A stretch of 64,000 bases of DNA, taken from JAGOFO01 sp964522105. Its GTDB lineage: Bacteria > Myxococcota_A > UBA9042 > DTJE01. How positions within the stretch are numbered: the first letter of the stretch is position 1; every line of letters begins with the position of its first letter. A model generated the notes under the pieces. It had not been told where the DNA came from and ran no database searches. It worked only from the letters and a program-made list of their open reading frames with translations. The position numbers were made by a program, and so were the translations under genes. The stretch is taken from positions 17,291-81,290 of the forward strand of contig CAZFVA010000015.1 in the NCBI GenBank assembly GCA_964522105.1, written 5' to 3'. Positions 54,929-63,911 of the stretch are shown here, piece after piece.

Positions 54929-55537
54929 TCAAACATCCCTGCGACCGCGTAACGCCCTCATCAGGGTGACGCCATCAAGATATTCAATAGATGAACCCAT
55001 CGGGATTCCGGTAGCAGGCCTGGTGACGCGCACTGTCAGCCCGCGCGTTTCAAAGAATCTGCGGATATAAAGCGCTGTAGTTTCGCCTTCCGCATCTGCC
55101 CCGGTCGCCACGATGACTTCCTTGATTCCTTCCTGCGCCACGCGTGCGGCCAGCTCAGGAATCCGCAGTTTTTCGGGGGTCACACCGCGCAGGGCAGACA
55201 CCGAACCGCCCAGAATGTGATAGACGCCATGAAACTCGCCCATGCGCTCGACGGCCATAAGGTCCCCGACCGATTCGACCACACATACAGACAACCTGTC
55301 CCGGGCAGGATTGGAACAGTATGAACACAGGTCTGTCTCGGCAGGAAAACCACAAAGACTACAGGGTGTTACTGATTTAATTACATCACTGAGCGCATCA
55401 GAAAGCGTCTCGGCGCGCTGCATCCCGCCGGAAAGAATGTGAAGAACGTAGCGGAGGGCTGTCTTTTCGCCGACACCGGGCAGCTTTCGCAATTCGCCGG
55501 TCAATCGCAGCAGTGATTCTGGCAATCCGTCTTTCAT
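54929..55537 (-). CDS. recR: recombination protein RecR
   Basis: Toprim-zinc protein of the RecFOR pathway. The 202-residue protein has the N-terminal helix-hairpin-helix (LRKLPGVGEKTALRYVLHIL), the zinc-binding CSLCGFPAETDLCSYC, and the Toprim segment VVESVGDLMAVERMGEFHGVYHILGG. It ends with SSIEYLDGVTLMRALRGRR, characteristic of RecR. It lies only 6 bp from dnaX, with no ybaB/ebfC gene between. Confidence 0.97.
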   Translation of the reverse strand: MKDGLPESLLRLTGELRKLPGVGEKTALRYVLHILSGGMQRAETLSDALSDVIKSVTPCSLCGFPAETDLCSYCSNPARDRLSVCVVESVGDLMAVERMGEFHGVYHILGGSVSALRGVTPEKLRIPELAARVAQEGIKEVIVATGADAEGETTALYIRRFFETRGLTVRVTRPATGIPMGSSIEYLDGVTLMRALRGRRDV

Positions 55538-55543
55538 TAAGAC

Positions 55544-57264
55544 CTACTGATTGTCTTCAGACTCGGCCTGAACCGAGACGACGTCCCCGCCAAACAGGCC
55601 GAGTGCCTTGTCAACAACAGGGTGCTTCATCATTCTGGAGCCGGCGTCTTCCCTGCGGGCAGGCGCCGGTGTATTGGCAGGTGCTGACTCGGAAAACAGA
55701 CCGGCAGACTCGTTCAACCTGGCGACAGCCTCGACGACCGAGCCTTTCGGGGCCTTGTCAGCGGTAGCCCTGGCCCACGCATCGGCGTTGCTGGCCGGCT
55801 GCGCTGGTACAGGCGAGGTTACTACCGGCCGGGGCGACGACTGCTGCTGAGCTGGTGGCTGCTGAACATACTGTGGCGCAGGTGCAGGCCGGGGAGCCGA
55901 GGCCGCCGGGGCGACCGGAGCCGGCCGGGAATACTGCTGTTGCGAAGGTGCGACAGATGGGGGCGCTGATTTTGAAATCTGTTCAAGCCTGTCAACAAGC
56001 CCGGCCACAGACGAAAACACTGACATTCTGGATGCTTTGACGATCGCCGCCTGCGCAAGCAGGTCAGGACTTCTGGAATCCGCAACTTTGTCAGCCGTCG
56101 TAACGAACAGATTCAACAACGTCGCAAGGTGCTCGGGCGACCGGCTGGCGACCAGCGTCATCATCGTGCCGATTTCCTGTTCGGTCAGCCCGGTTTCACG
56201 GGCCGCGTCAGGCCCCAGAAGCCGAACACGCAGACATTCAGACAGGAAACGCGACAGATCGCGAAGTATCTGACGGGCAGCAAGGCCGCGCTCGATGGCT
56301 TCGGAAAAAGCACCGAACGCACCGGCCGCATCTTCGTCCAGAACCGCGCCAAGCATCCTTTCCAGATTGCCACGCGACCCGGTCCGCAGAACCTCGGCGA
56401 CAGCAGCCTGATCGATAGTCGTACCGGCAAACGAGATGACCTGGTCCATCAGGGAACACGCGTCGCGCAGGCTGCCATCGGCCTCGCGTGCGATCAGACG
56501 CAACCCTTCAGGATCGGCTTCAATGCCTTCCCGCCTGGCAATATACCCCAGGTGGTCAACCAGCGACTGCACCGAAATGCGTTTGAATTCAAAGACCTGG
56601 CACCGCGACGCAATGGTCGCAGGGACCTTGTGTATTTCAGTCGTGGCAAAAATGAATACGACATGCGGCGGAGGTTCTTCAAGCGTCTTAAGCAACGCAT
56701 TGAACGCTTCCGTAGTCAGCATGTGGACTTCATCAATGATGTAAATTTTGTTGCGGTCACGCGTCGCAGCAAAGGCGACGCCTTCGCGCAGCTCGCGGAT
56801 GCTGTCGATGCCACGGTTGGACGCGCCGTCAATTTCCTTGACGTCCAGCGNNNNNNNNNNNNNNNNNNNNNNNNNNNNNNNNNNNNNNNNNNNNNNNNNN
56901 NNNNNNNNNNNNNNNNNNNNNNNNNNNNNNNNNNNNNNNNNNNNNNNNNNCGGATGCTGTCGATGCCACGGTTGGACGCGCCGTCAATTTCCTTGACGTC
57001 CAGCGACGTTCCGGCCGTGATTTCACGACACGCATCACAGACGTTACACGGATCAACGGTCGGGCCGTTGACGCAATTTAACGCCTTGGCCAGTACGCGG
57101 GCCGCAGTCGTCTTGCCGACGCCGCGAATCCCGGTAAACAGGAAGGCGTGCCCGATGCGGCCGGCCTGAATCGAGTTTTTCAGTGTAGTGGTGACGTGTT
57201 CCTGCCCGACAATGTCTTCGAACGTCTGCGGGCGAAACTTCCTTGCTATGACCTGATAGGACAT
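55544..57264 (-). CDS. dnaX: DNA polymerase III subunits gamma/tau, interrupted by assembly gap
   Basis: Clamp-loader ATPase that loads the beta clamp. The N terminus MSYQVIARKFRPQTFEDIVGQE, Walker A FTGIRGVGKTTAARVLAKAL, the zinc cysteines CNVCDACREI and the downstream LLKTLEEPPPHVVFIFATTE are classical. A 100-N gap at 56851-56950 cuts the gene, but 55 bp are duplicated on both sides (56796-56850 and 56951-57005). Collapsing them gives an in-frame protein of about 521 residues. The C-terminal region (from about 55900 downward) is Pro/Ala/Gln-rich linker, then a short tau-type tail. A gamma-producing frameshift site was not identified. Confidence 0.96.
56851..56950. other. 100-base N gap with 55-bp duplicated flanks (assembly artefact)
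   Basis: Exactly 100 N inside dnaX. The 55 bp at 56796-56850 are identical to those at 56951-57005. It is the same pattern as the gap in larC, with the same overlap length. Confidence 0.95.
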
Positions 57265-57290
57265 CAGACTTTTACTTTGCAAGAGGAGGG

Positions 57291-57306
57291 AAAAATACCG
57301 GGACGG
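57291..57306 (-). terminator. intrinsic terminator at 3' end of SRP RNA
   Basis: The 3' strand of the RNA's own terminal stem (GTCCCGGTA) is followed by five Ts on the minus strand (57291-57295). The stem that closes the RNA therefore also acts as a terminator hairpin; dnaX lies about 27 bp beyond and may be reached by read-through. Confidence 0.5.
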
Positions 57307-57386
57307 AACACCCGCAACACCACATACCGTTGCTTCCTTCCGGACCTGGCGGGGTTACGCGATAGGTACGCCGCCCCGTCCCGGTA
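57296..57386 (-). ncRNA. ffs: signal recognition particle RNA (4.5S-type)
   Basis: RNA component of the bacterial SRP that binds Ffh. The minus strand reads the conserved SRP core CCAGGUCCGGAAGGAAGCA (57330-57350 region), with the GGAA tetraloop and flanking symmetric bulge. The terminal stem is clear: TACCGGGACGG at one end pairs with CCGTCCCGGTA at the other, and the folded length is about 91 nt. A TATAAT on the minus strand at 57392-57397 and a T-run after the stem (57291-57295) fit a stand-alone transcript. It sits immediately upstream of dnaX. Confidence 0.93.
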
Positions 57387-57391
57387 TCTTG

Positions 57392-57397
57392 ATTATA
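57392..57397 (-). promoter_or_regulatory. -10 box of SRP RNA promoter
   Basis: Perfect TATAAT on the minus strand, placing the transcript start at about 57385, at the base of the terminal stem. The upstream -35 is only TTGCAT-like at 57416-57421. Confidence 0.6.
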
Positions 57398-57522
57398 CGC
57401 ATGTCCAGCCGACCGATGCAACCATGAAACGGGTCCGTTCTGCGGCAAACAGCGTCTTGACTAAAAAACTTCATTAAAACATAATCCGGTCCGCCAGTTT
57501 CAACTGGTCTGTTTGATTTTCC

Positions 57523-57595
57523 GGGGCTGTAGCTCAGATGGGAGAGCGCTGCGTTCGCATCGCAGAGGCCAGGGGTTCGATTCCCCTCAGCTCCA
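57523..57595 (+). tRNA. tRNA-Ala(CGC)
   Basis: A 73-nt cloverleaf: acceptor GGGGCTG pairs with CAGCTCC (one G-U pair), D-arm AGCTCAGATGGGAGAGC, anticodon stem CTGCG/CGCAG with loop TTCGCAT (anticodon CGC, reading GCG), T-arm GGGGTTCGATTCCCC, discriminator A. CCA is not encoded. It lies between the SRP RNA (divergent) and a lipoprotein gene. Confidence 0.96.
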
Positions 57596-57702
57596 CTTAC
57601 CCGCATATTCTAATTATCACCTGCAACTAAACGTCCTGCACGGCTTGTAACCCACCATATAAAAACATGATAATGAGGTTCCTTTTGGGAAACTCATTAA
57701 AG

Positions 57703-58941
57703 ATGACTGCCAGACTCAGCTTGTGTGCTCTGATTGTTACGACCGGCCTGCTGACAGCTTGTGGAAGCGACAGCATCGCGACAGACGTTGATCCAGTTAA
57801 CGACATTGCGACCGGTGACCTTGTCGAAACCGTTGTACCGACCGCATCCTGGTGCGAAGGCAACGACCTGCTTGAAACAATTGACGGAACCGACGTCAGG
57901 ACCCCGTGCGGCGAGGACGCTTACTGCAACGCAGACAGATGCGTCGCCACGTCGATCAAGTTCCCGCGCGATGCCGGGTTCCATGATCTGCGGACCGAGT
58001 GGTGGTACTACACCGGCCACGTCAGCAATGGCGACCAGAAATTCGGCTTTGAAATCACAATCTTCCAGTATGACTTTACAAATTTCTTCCAGGTTCCCGG
58101 ACTTGGATGGATGTGCCATGTGGCAGTCCTGGATGAAAATGCGGCGAGCCACTACCACGTTGACGGCATCAAACTGGCGCCGACAGAGTGGACAAACGAA
58201 CCGATCGTACTTGACGTTGAAAACTGCCGCTTTGAACTTGGCGGCGACGGAAACGACCACATACGCGGCACCATCCCCGCTGGTTATGAAAAGGATGGCA
58301 AGGCGTCACCCTGGACGATTGACCTGACCGTTCAACCGCAGAAAAGGGTCGTTCGCCACGGCGGCGATGGTATTATCCCGATGTCTGCCGATGGTGGAAC
58401 CAGTTGGTATTATTCATATACCCGTCTGGCAGCGGCCGGAACTATTTCGACCCCGACCGGCGACGTGGCCGTGACCGGACAGGCATGGATGGACCATCAG
58501 TGGGGCGAATTCGACCTGGTTGACTTCAAAGGCTGGGACTGGTGGAGCCTTCAGTTTGAAGACGGCCGCGAAATCATGCTTTTCCAGTTCACCGACTGGG
58601 ACGACAACCTGGCCGCACAGGCCGGTACCATCGTAAACGCCGATGACACGCTGACCGAGCTTGAAGGATTCGATGATTTCCAGATTACTTCGCTGCGCAC
58701 GTGGAAAAGCCCTTTCACTCTGGGTGTTTACCCGATGGACTGGGACATCACGATTCCGAAGGGCAACTGGGATATATCTGTCGTGACCGCTGTCGATGAC
58801 CAGGAAATGTACAACATCGCCCAGAACTACTGGGAAGGCGCCACGACAGTCACCGGCACCGCCGCAGGACTTCCAGTTTCAGGCGTTGGATACACCGAAC
58901 TGACCGGCTACGCCAAAGACGACCTCGACCCTGTCATGTAA
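57703..58941 (+). CDS. lipoprotein with CrtC/AttH-like lipocalin domain
   Basis: Predicted lipoprotein. The ATG at 57703 gives MTARLSLCALIVTTGLLTAC with the lipidated Cys at residue 20; an earlier ATG at 57667 is possible. An N-terminal Cys-rich linker (CGEDAYCNADRC) precedes the AttH/CrtC-type lipocalin pair. Its hallmark segments are EWWYYTGHVSNG, SWYYSYTRL, GQAWMDHQWGEF, GWDWWSLQ and the end YWEGATTV / GVGYTELTGY. Relatives include carotenoid hydratase CrtC and the Agrobacterium AttH protein, so binding or modifying a hydrophobic ligand is likely; the reaction is unknown. It ends convergently with arcC. Confidence 0.87.
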   Translation: MTARLSLCALIVTTGLLTACGSDSIATDVDPVNDIATGDLVETVVPTASWCEGNDLLETIDGTDVRTPCGEDAYCNADRCVATSIKFPRDAGFHDLRTEWWYYTGHVSNGDQKFGFEITIFQYDFTNFFQVPGLGWMCHVAVLDENAASHYHVDGIKLAPTEWTNEPIVLDVENCRFELGGDGNDHIRGTIPAGYEKDGKASPWTIDLTVQPQKRVVRHGGDGIIPMSADGGTSWYYSYTRLAAAGTISTPTGDVAVTGQAWMDHQWGEFDLVDFKGWDWWSLQFEDGREIMLFQFTDWDDNLAAQAGTIVNADDTLTELEGFDDFQITSLRTWKSPFTLGVYPMDWDITIPKGNWDISVVTAVDDQEMYNIAQNYWEGATTVTGTAAGLPVSGVGYTELTGYAKDDLDPVM

Positions 58942-58978
58942 GCATTTGAATTAAGACTGATTATCCAGACAGATCGTT

Positions 58979-59944
58979 CTAACAGCCACCGATGATGTGC
59001 GTGCCGCCACGGCCCTGCAGCGCCTCGGCCAGAGTGGCCGGATTCGTGATGATGGCGCGGTGACCGCCCCTTTCAAGGAAACCGCAGACGGCTTCAACCT
59101 TCGGACCCATCGACCCGGGTGGGAACTCTTTTGCGTCAAACATTTCCTTCAGGCGTTCAGATGTGATGGCGCCAATCGCCTTTTCGTCAGGTGTCTTGTA
59201 TCCGGTGTAAACCTGCGGAACTTCAGTCAGAATTATGAAAATGTCCGCGCCAATCTGGTTCGCCAGCATTGATGACGACAGATCCTTGTCGATGACAGCT
59301 TCGACGCCCTCGTACGAGTTATCCGGCTTCTTGATTATTGGAATTCCACCGCCGCCGCAGGCAATCACGATATGTCCTGCTTCCGCAGATTCACGGATCA
59401 TGTGGCGCTGAACGACCTTGACCGGCTTCGGGGACGGAACGACGCGACGCCAGCCACGCCCCGAATCTTCGACTATCTGCCAGCCAAGCTGGTCGCGACG
59501 GCGTTCAGCTTCTTCCTGAGTCAGGAACGGCCCGACAGGCTTCGTCGGTTTGCGGAACGCTTCGTCATCCGGGTCCACTAAAACCTGGGTAATTACAGTC
59601 ACAACATAGCGATGCAACTGACGGCGGCGCAGCTCGTTAAGCATCGCCTGCTGCATGAAATAGCCAAGCGAACCTTCCGTTTCAGCGACTAGAACGTCCA
59701 TCGGCATCTTGATAACGCCATCGTCACCACACGTTTCATTCAACAGCATCAGGTTCCCGACCTGCGGACCGTTCCCGTGTGTTATCACGATGTTATATTC
59801 ACGATCGACCAGTGTTTGAAGCATGGTGCAGATGTTTGCAGCATTTCTTTCATGCTCGGCGACCGTGCCTTTTTCACCTTTCATTATAAAAGCGTGACCG
59901 CCAAGCGCGATCAGGACCGTCGGTTTTTCCTTGCGATTTGCCAT
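58979..59944 (-). CDS. arcC: carbamate kinase
   Basis: Converts carbamoyl phosphate and ADP to carbamate and ATP, or the reverse. The 321-residue protein starts VLIALGGHAF and carries the family segments ITHGNGPQVGNLMLLNE, GPFLTQEEAERR, RVVPSPKPVKVVQRHMI and VIACGGGGIPII. The C terminus has PGSMGPKVEAVCGFLERGG, which is characteristic. It is at the end of a - strand run with DUF1667 and two flavoproteins. No arginine deiminase or ornithine carbamoyltransferase is seen, so its carbon source is open. Confidence 0.95.
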   Translation of the reverse strand: MANRKEKPTVLIALGGHAFIMKGEKGTVAEHERNAANICTMLQTLVDREYNIVITHGNGPQVGNLMLLNETCGDDGVIKMPMDVLVAETEGSLGYFMQQAMLNELRRRQLHRYVVTVITQVLVDPDDEAFRKPTKPVGPFLTQEEAERRRDQLGWQIVEDSGRGWRRVVPSPKPVKVVQRHMIRESAEAGHIVIACGGGGIPIIKKPDNSYEGVEAVIDKDLSSSMLANQIGADIFIILTEVPQVYTGYKTPDEKAIGAITSERLKEMFDAKEFPPGSMGPKVEAVCGFLERGGHRAIITNPATLAEALQGRGGTHIIGGC

Positions 59945-60012
59945 CGTTGACCTCGAATCAAAGGGAATTGGAAGCGTACTTTCAGCAGGTTACGGCGTCA
60001 AGAACAGAACAG

Positions 60013-60417
60013 TCAGGCGGACAGGCAGGAAGGCGGCACTGCATCAGAAAGTCTTTGCATGGACCGCGTGGCAACGACATCGACGCCCTTTTCGCCAAGC
60101 AGATCCCGCAGCAGCACCTGGCCCATCTTGACCGGAGCCTTGACCCTGATTTTATGAATTTCAGCGGCGGCAGCGACGACACGATCCTTCGGCACAGGCG
60201 CGGTCACCTTGACCGGCAGACGCTTCCAGCGCGCACCTTCAATGCTTATGGTCGTGGACATGAAGCGGCGCGGGTCCGAAAATTCCTGTGCAGCATATTT
60301 GGCGCCACGATTGCACTCGTAACCTTCGATTTCCAGTATCTCGGTACCTTCATGGGTAAGCTGAAGCGGACACCCAATCGGACACCCGATACATGTAAAG
60401 CTTTTGTTTTCACTCAT
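60013..60417 (-). CDS. DUF1667 protein
   Basis: Small (134 aa) protein. It begins with the DUF1667 Cys motif CIGCPIGCPLQLTHEG and continues with GYECNRGAKYAAQE, a spacing that suggests an iron-sulfur or zinc centre. In many anaerobes this family is encoded next to a GlpA-like dehydrogenase and a FAD/NAD(P) oxidoreductase, as here. It is probably the small subunit of a multi-subunit glycerol-3-phosphate dehydrogenase-like enzyme. About 30 bp separates it from the flavoprotein gene. Confidence 0.9.
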   Translation of the reverse strand: MSENKSFTCIGCPIGCPLQLTHEGTEILEIEGYECNRGAKYAAQEFSDPRRFMSTTISIEGARWKRLPVKVTAPVPKDRVVAAAAEIHKIRVKAPVKMGQVLLRDLLGEKGVDVVATRSMQRLSDAVPPSCLSA

Positions 60418-60445
60418 AATATTGCCCCTGCGGCCATCCCCGTCA

Positions 60446-61714
60446 TCACTTCGACAAAGGCCGTATATCGATACGCAACGTGTCGCCCTGGAAATGTTCC
60501 AGCGCGTCCGGCTTGATCTTGAACATAATCATTTCAGCCGGAACAACGAACGACAGCCGCTTGCGCATTATGTCGCCAACAATAATCTCGCACGGCTTCA
60601 TCGGTTCCTTGCACCGCATGAAAATCTGATGCTCACGACCTGTGCTGAGACTGTGCGGCAGGCAGTAACGCACATTGTCACCAGGCACCAGCCTGATATT
60701 GTCAACGGGACGCCTGATTCCCTGAGCGTACTCACCGGCATGACGACCGGCCCGAAGCGCTTCACCGGTAACAAAGTCCACAAGATCATGCACATGCAGA
60801 ACGTTGCCGCACGCAAACACACCTGGAAGACTGGTTTCAAGCGTTGAAGACACAATCGGCCCGCGCGTCGTGACGTCAAGCTGAATGCCAAGACTCTGCG
60901 ACAGCTCGTTTTCAGGTATCAGCCCGATTGAAAGCAGCAGCGTGTCGCAGTCCACAAACTGTTCCTGCGACATATCAGGCTTGAAGCCGGGGCCGACAGG
61001 CGCGACCTTGATGCCCTTCAGGCGATCCTGACCGACGATTTCAGTTACGGTGGTCGAAAGGTGCAGCGGAATATTGAAGTCATCAAGGCACTGAACGACG
61101 TTGCGCGTAAGGCCGTTGGAATATGGCATAAGCTCGAATACACCAACAACATCGCAGCCTTCCAGAACCAGGCGGCGGGCCATTATCAGGCCGATATCAC
61201 CGGATCCCAGAATCGCGATGCGCTTGCCGGGCAGGTATCCCATCATGTTCGTGAACTTCTGCGCCAGCCCGGCAGTCAGCACACCGGACGGCCGTGTGCC
61301 CGGGATACGGATGGCGCCACGGGTGCGTTCGCGGCAACCCATCGCCAGAACGACCGACCTGCAATCGACGGTCCGAAGCCCGCAATGTTCGCTTAGAACG
61401 CGGACGCGCCTGCTGCCGTCACTGTCAAGGCCGATGCCGGACACATACGATTCCGGTATGACGTCGATGTCGTATTCAAGTGCCTGGGTAAAGAACCGCT
61501 CGGCGTATTCAGGGCCGGTAAGTTCCTGTTTGAAATAGTGAAGTCCGAACCCGGAGTGGATGCACTGTAGAAGAATTCCGCCAAGTTCCGGCTCGCGATC
61601 AATGACAAGGCAGCGGCCGGCACCGGAATCCCGCGCACCGATAGCGGCGGCCAGTCCAGCCGGTCCACCGCCAACCACAACAACGTCATACTTACCTTCC
61701 AGACGGCCAAGCAT
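60446..61714 (-). CDS. FAD/NAD(P)-dependent oxidoreductase (DUF1667/GlpA-associated)
   Basis: A 422-residue two-dinucleotide-binding flavoprotein. The N terminus YDVVVVGGGPAGLAAAIGARDSG is the FAD motif; the second nucleotide motif is KRIAILGSGDIGLIMARR (about 165). CIHSGFGLHYFKQELTGPEYA is typical of the GlpA-associated subgroup. The C-terminal segment SLPGVFACGNVLHVHDLVD includes the second FAD-contact region. The gene lies between the GlpA-like gene and the DUF1667 gene, spacings of 2-30 bp, so it is coupled. Confidence 0.9.
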   Translation of the reverse strand: MLGRLEGKYDVVVVGGGPAGLAAAIGARDSGAGRCLVIDREPELGGILLQCIHSGFGLHYFKQELTGPEYAERFFTQALEYDIDVIPESYVSGIGLDSDGSRRVRVLSEHCGLRTVDCRSVVLAMGCRERTRGAIRIPGTRPSGVLTAGLAQKFTNMMGYLPGKRIAILGSGDIGLIMARRLVLEGCDVVGVFELMPYSNGLTRNVVQCLDDFNIPLHLSTTVTEIVGQDRLKGIKVAPVGPGFKPDMSQEQFVDCDTLLLSIGLIPENELSQSLGIQLDVTTRGPIVSSTLETSLPGVFACGNVLHVHDLVDFVTGEALRAGRHAGEYAQGIRRPVDNIRLVPGDNVRYCLPHSLSTGREHQIFMRCKEPMKPCEIIVGDIMRKRLSFVVPAEMIMFKIKPDALEHFQGDTLRIDIRPLSK

Positions 61715-61716
61715 GA

Positions 61717-63219
61717 TTAAACCCCCTCTTCCGCGACAGGATCAATCATCGGAGTGATCAACCACGACTCGCCGCCGCGCTTGGTCACCGCTTCAGGCGG
61801 AATACCAAGCTTTTCTGAAAGAATCATGATGATTCGGGATGTGCAGAACCCGCCCTGACAGCGACCCATCCCGGCACGACAGCGGAATTTAACGCCGTCA
61901 ATTGTCCTGGCGCCATGTTCGATCGCGTCGTAAATCTCGGCCTCGGTAACCATTTCGCAGCGGCATACAATCCTGCCGAACGCCGGATTACCGTCAACAA
62001 GGGCGGCCTGTTCGTCATTTGACAACGTCGCAAACCGTGGCGGCGCATCAACTTCGGCTACAAAATCAGCCTTTTGCGAAAGTTTCAGGCCCTCGTCAGC
62101 CAGAATATCCCGAACATATTCAGCAATCGACGGCGATGACGTCAGCCCCGGTGACTGAATACCGGCGACGTTTATGAAGCCTTTTACCTTCGTCGGCCCG
62201 ATCACGAAGTCGTCTGTATTGGTAACTGCCCGCAGACCGGCAAAAGCAGTTATTGCATCAGACGAGTGAATCGACGGACATAACCTTGTGACATAATTAA
62301 AGATTTCAGCGGCACCCGAAGTTGATGTCGTCACGTCTTCGCGATCTTCGGTGCTGTGTGCGGTCGGACCGACCATGATGGTGCCGTCAAATGTCGGAAT
62401 AATCAGAGTGCCCTTCGTCGTCTTGGTCGGGATTGGAAATATCAGACTGCGGACGGTGCCATGAAGGCGCTTGTCCAGCATGTATTCTTCGCCTTTGCGC
62501 GGGATAATCTTGAAGTCGTCAAGGCCGACCATCGCAGCAACAACGTCGGCATAGACACCGGCAGCATTGATGACAAACCGTGAATTGATGGTGCCAGAGG
62601 GAGTATGGACGCGCAGCCTGGCGGCGGCATCAGCGTCACCACGCGCACCCGGGGCGGCGGCAACCTGCTCGATCGACAGAACGGGGCTGTCCACCCTCAG
62701 CTCAACCCCGTTTTTTGTGGCGCTTTCAATAAGGGCAAACGCAAATTCATACGGATTTATAACGCCGCCGGAAGGAGCGTAAACGGCTGCAATCAATTCG
62801 CGCGACAAGTTAGGTTCGCGCTGCTGGATCATGTCGCGATCCCACATTTCCAGATCTTTGACGCCCTTTTCAAGGCCAAGCGCCATCATCGCTTCAAGCG
62901 CCGGACGTTCCGCTTCGTCACGAATCCAGTAAAGAGCGCCTATCCGCTTGAAACCAAACTTCAATTCGCGCTCAAGCTGGTCAAACATCTGATTTCCACG
63001 GACAACCAGACGGCCTTTCAGGGTGGAAAGCGGCGTGTCGTGGCCGGGATGAATGATTCCCGAATTGGTCTTGGTCGTGCCGAAACCGACCTCGGCATTC
63101 TTTTCAAGAAGTACGACCCGCAGGTTGTAGCGGGACAGCTCGCGGGCGATGGCGCAGCCAATAACGCCGCCACCGATAATCGTCACGTCGTAAGTGTCTT
63201 TGTGATTACCTTCGTGCAT
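61717..63219 (-). CDS. GlpA-like FAD-dependent dehydrogenase with C-terminal BFD-type [2Fe-2S] domain
   Basis: Predicted anaerobic-type glycerol-3-phosphate (or 2-hydroxyacid) dehydrogenase. The N terminus YDVTIIGGGVIGCAIARELSRY is the FAD motif. Residues 340-360 have the typical DAITAFAGLRAVTNTDDF, and the C-terminal domain is a BFD-type iron-sulfur module with VCRCEMVTEAEI and CRAGMGRCQGGFC, each pair CxC and CxxxxC. The companion oxidoreductase starts 2 bp after its stop. Whether the substrate is glycerol-3-phosphate is a family-level inference; L-2-hydroxyglutarate-type enzymes look similar. Confidence 0.9.
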   Translation of the reverse strand: MHEGNHKDTYDVTIIGGGVIGCAIARELSRYNLRVVLLEKNAEVGFGTTKTNSGIIHPGHDTPLSTLKGRLVVRGNQMFDQLERELKFGFKRIGALYWIRDEAERPALEAMMALGLEKGVKDLEMWDRDMIQQREPNLSRELIAAVYAPSGGVINPYEFAFALIESATKNGVELRVDSPVLSIEQVAAAPGARGDADAAARLRVHTPSGTINSRFVINAAGVYADVVAAMVGLDDFKIIPRKGEEYMLDKRLHGTVRSLIFPIPTKTTKGTLIIPTFDGTIMVGPTAHSTEDREDVTTSTSGAAEIFNYVTRLCPSIHSSDAITAFAGLRAVTNTDDFVIGPTKVKGFINVAGIQSPGLTSSPSIAEYVRDILADEGLKLSQKADFVAEVDAPPRFATLSNDEQAALVDGNPAFGRIVCRCEMVTEAEIYDAIEHGARTIDGVKFRCRAGMGRCQGGFCTSRIIMILSEKLGIPPEAVTKRGGESWLITPMIDPVAEEGV

Positions 63220-63270
63220 GAAAAAATCCTCGCTGGAAGACAGCGGTTCTGTTCGAAATGTCGGACAGTG

Positions 63271-63909
63271 CTATTTACTGATTACAGATTTCAAAGCCGG
63301 GGACAATGCCTCGTCAATAGATTCGTGGGCCCCGGGGACGACCGCGCGAACCACCCCGTCCCGGTCAACCAGGAACATATATGGAAGGTCCACGGTACCG
63401 TCTTTCTGCGGAACCCATACCTTTGCATAATCTTCGTAACGATCTGAAAGAACAGGGAAAGGAACCGGATTCCGCTGGAAATAACTTTTCAGAATGCTGC
63501 CGTCGGTGTCGGCCTTTTCAGGAACGGCGACCAGCAGGACCTGAACACCGGCCGCAGACTGACGTTTCGCGAAATCGACCAGCAGCGGAAGCATCTTTTT
63601 GCACGGCGCGCAGGCAGTCGAAAAGAAATCAACGACCACGACCTTCTTTGTGAAACGTTTTTCCACACCGGCATAGGCGTAATCGGCCAACCGGTGGACT
63701 TCGCCTTTCAAATCGCGCAGTTTGATAGCGGGGCTGTCGCCTACCCTGACCGTTTCCTTTGGAACCGACGGGGCGGCAATTGAACCGGTTGATGTGCAAA
63801 GAAACAGTGCGAACGCCGACAGGAATGTCACAAGAAACGACGCCGACTGGAATGTCACAAAGACCCGGGACGACCGGCACCTGCCCGTTTCACCTGAAAA
63901 TATTGCCAC
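63271..63909 (-). CDS. TlpA-like thioredoxin-fold protein, exported
   Basis: Periplasmic or membrane-anchored thiol-disulfide protein. The redox motif STACAPCKK (CxxC) is near residue 100 in a TlpA/ResA-like fold, followed by VQVLLVAVPEKADTDGS and the cis-proline context DLPYMFLVDRDG. The N-terminal hydrophobic part could be a signal or anchor, with a 9-residue tandem duplication (FVTFQSASF / LVTFLSAFA). The GTG start at 63909 is only 2 bp after an upstream stop. A shorter start at an internal GTG is possible. It lies just before the GlpA-like cluster, but an electron-transfer link is only suggested. Confidence 0.82.
   Translation of the reverse strand: MAIFSGETGRCRSSRVFVTFQSASFLVTFLSAFALFLCTSTGSIAAPSVPKETVRVGDSPAIKLRDLKGEVHRLADYAYAGVEKRFTKKVVVVDFFSTACAPCKKMLPLLVDFAKRQSAAGVQVLLVAVPEKADTDGSILKSYFQRNPVPFPVLSDRYEDYAKVWVPQKDGTVDLPYMFLVDRDGVVRAVVPGAHESIDEALSPALKSVISK
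63814..63867. repeat. 27-bp imperfect tandem duplication inside TlpA-like signal peptide
   Basis: Units 63814-63840 and 63841-63867 match at most positions, with identity strongest in the first 20 bases. Together they encode the two similar 9-residue hydrophobic segments. Confidence 0.7.
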
Positions 63910-63911
63910 TG

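Noticed and set aside
56129..57169. 346-residue + reading frame across dnaX and the N gap
   Set aside because: It is antisense to dnaX and spans the N run; DnaX motifs on the minus strand are unambiguous.
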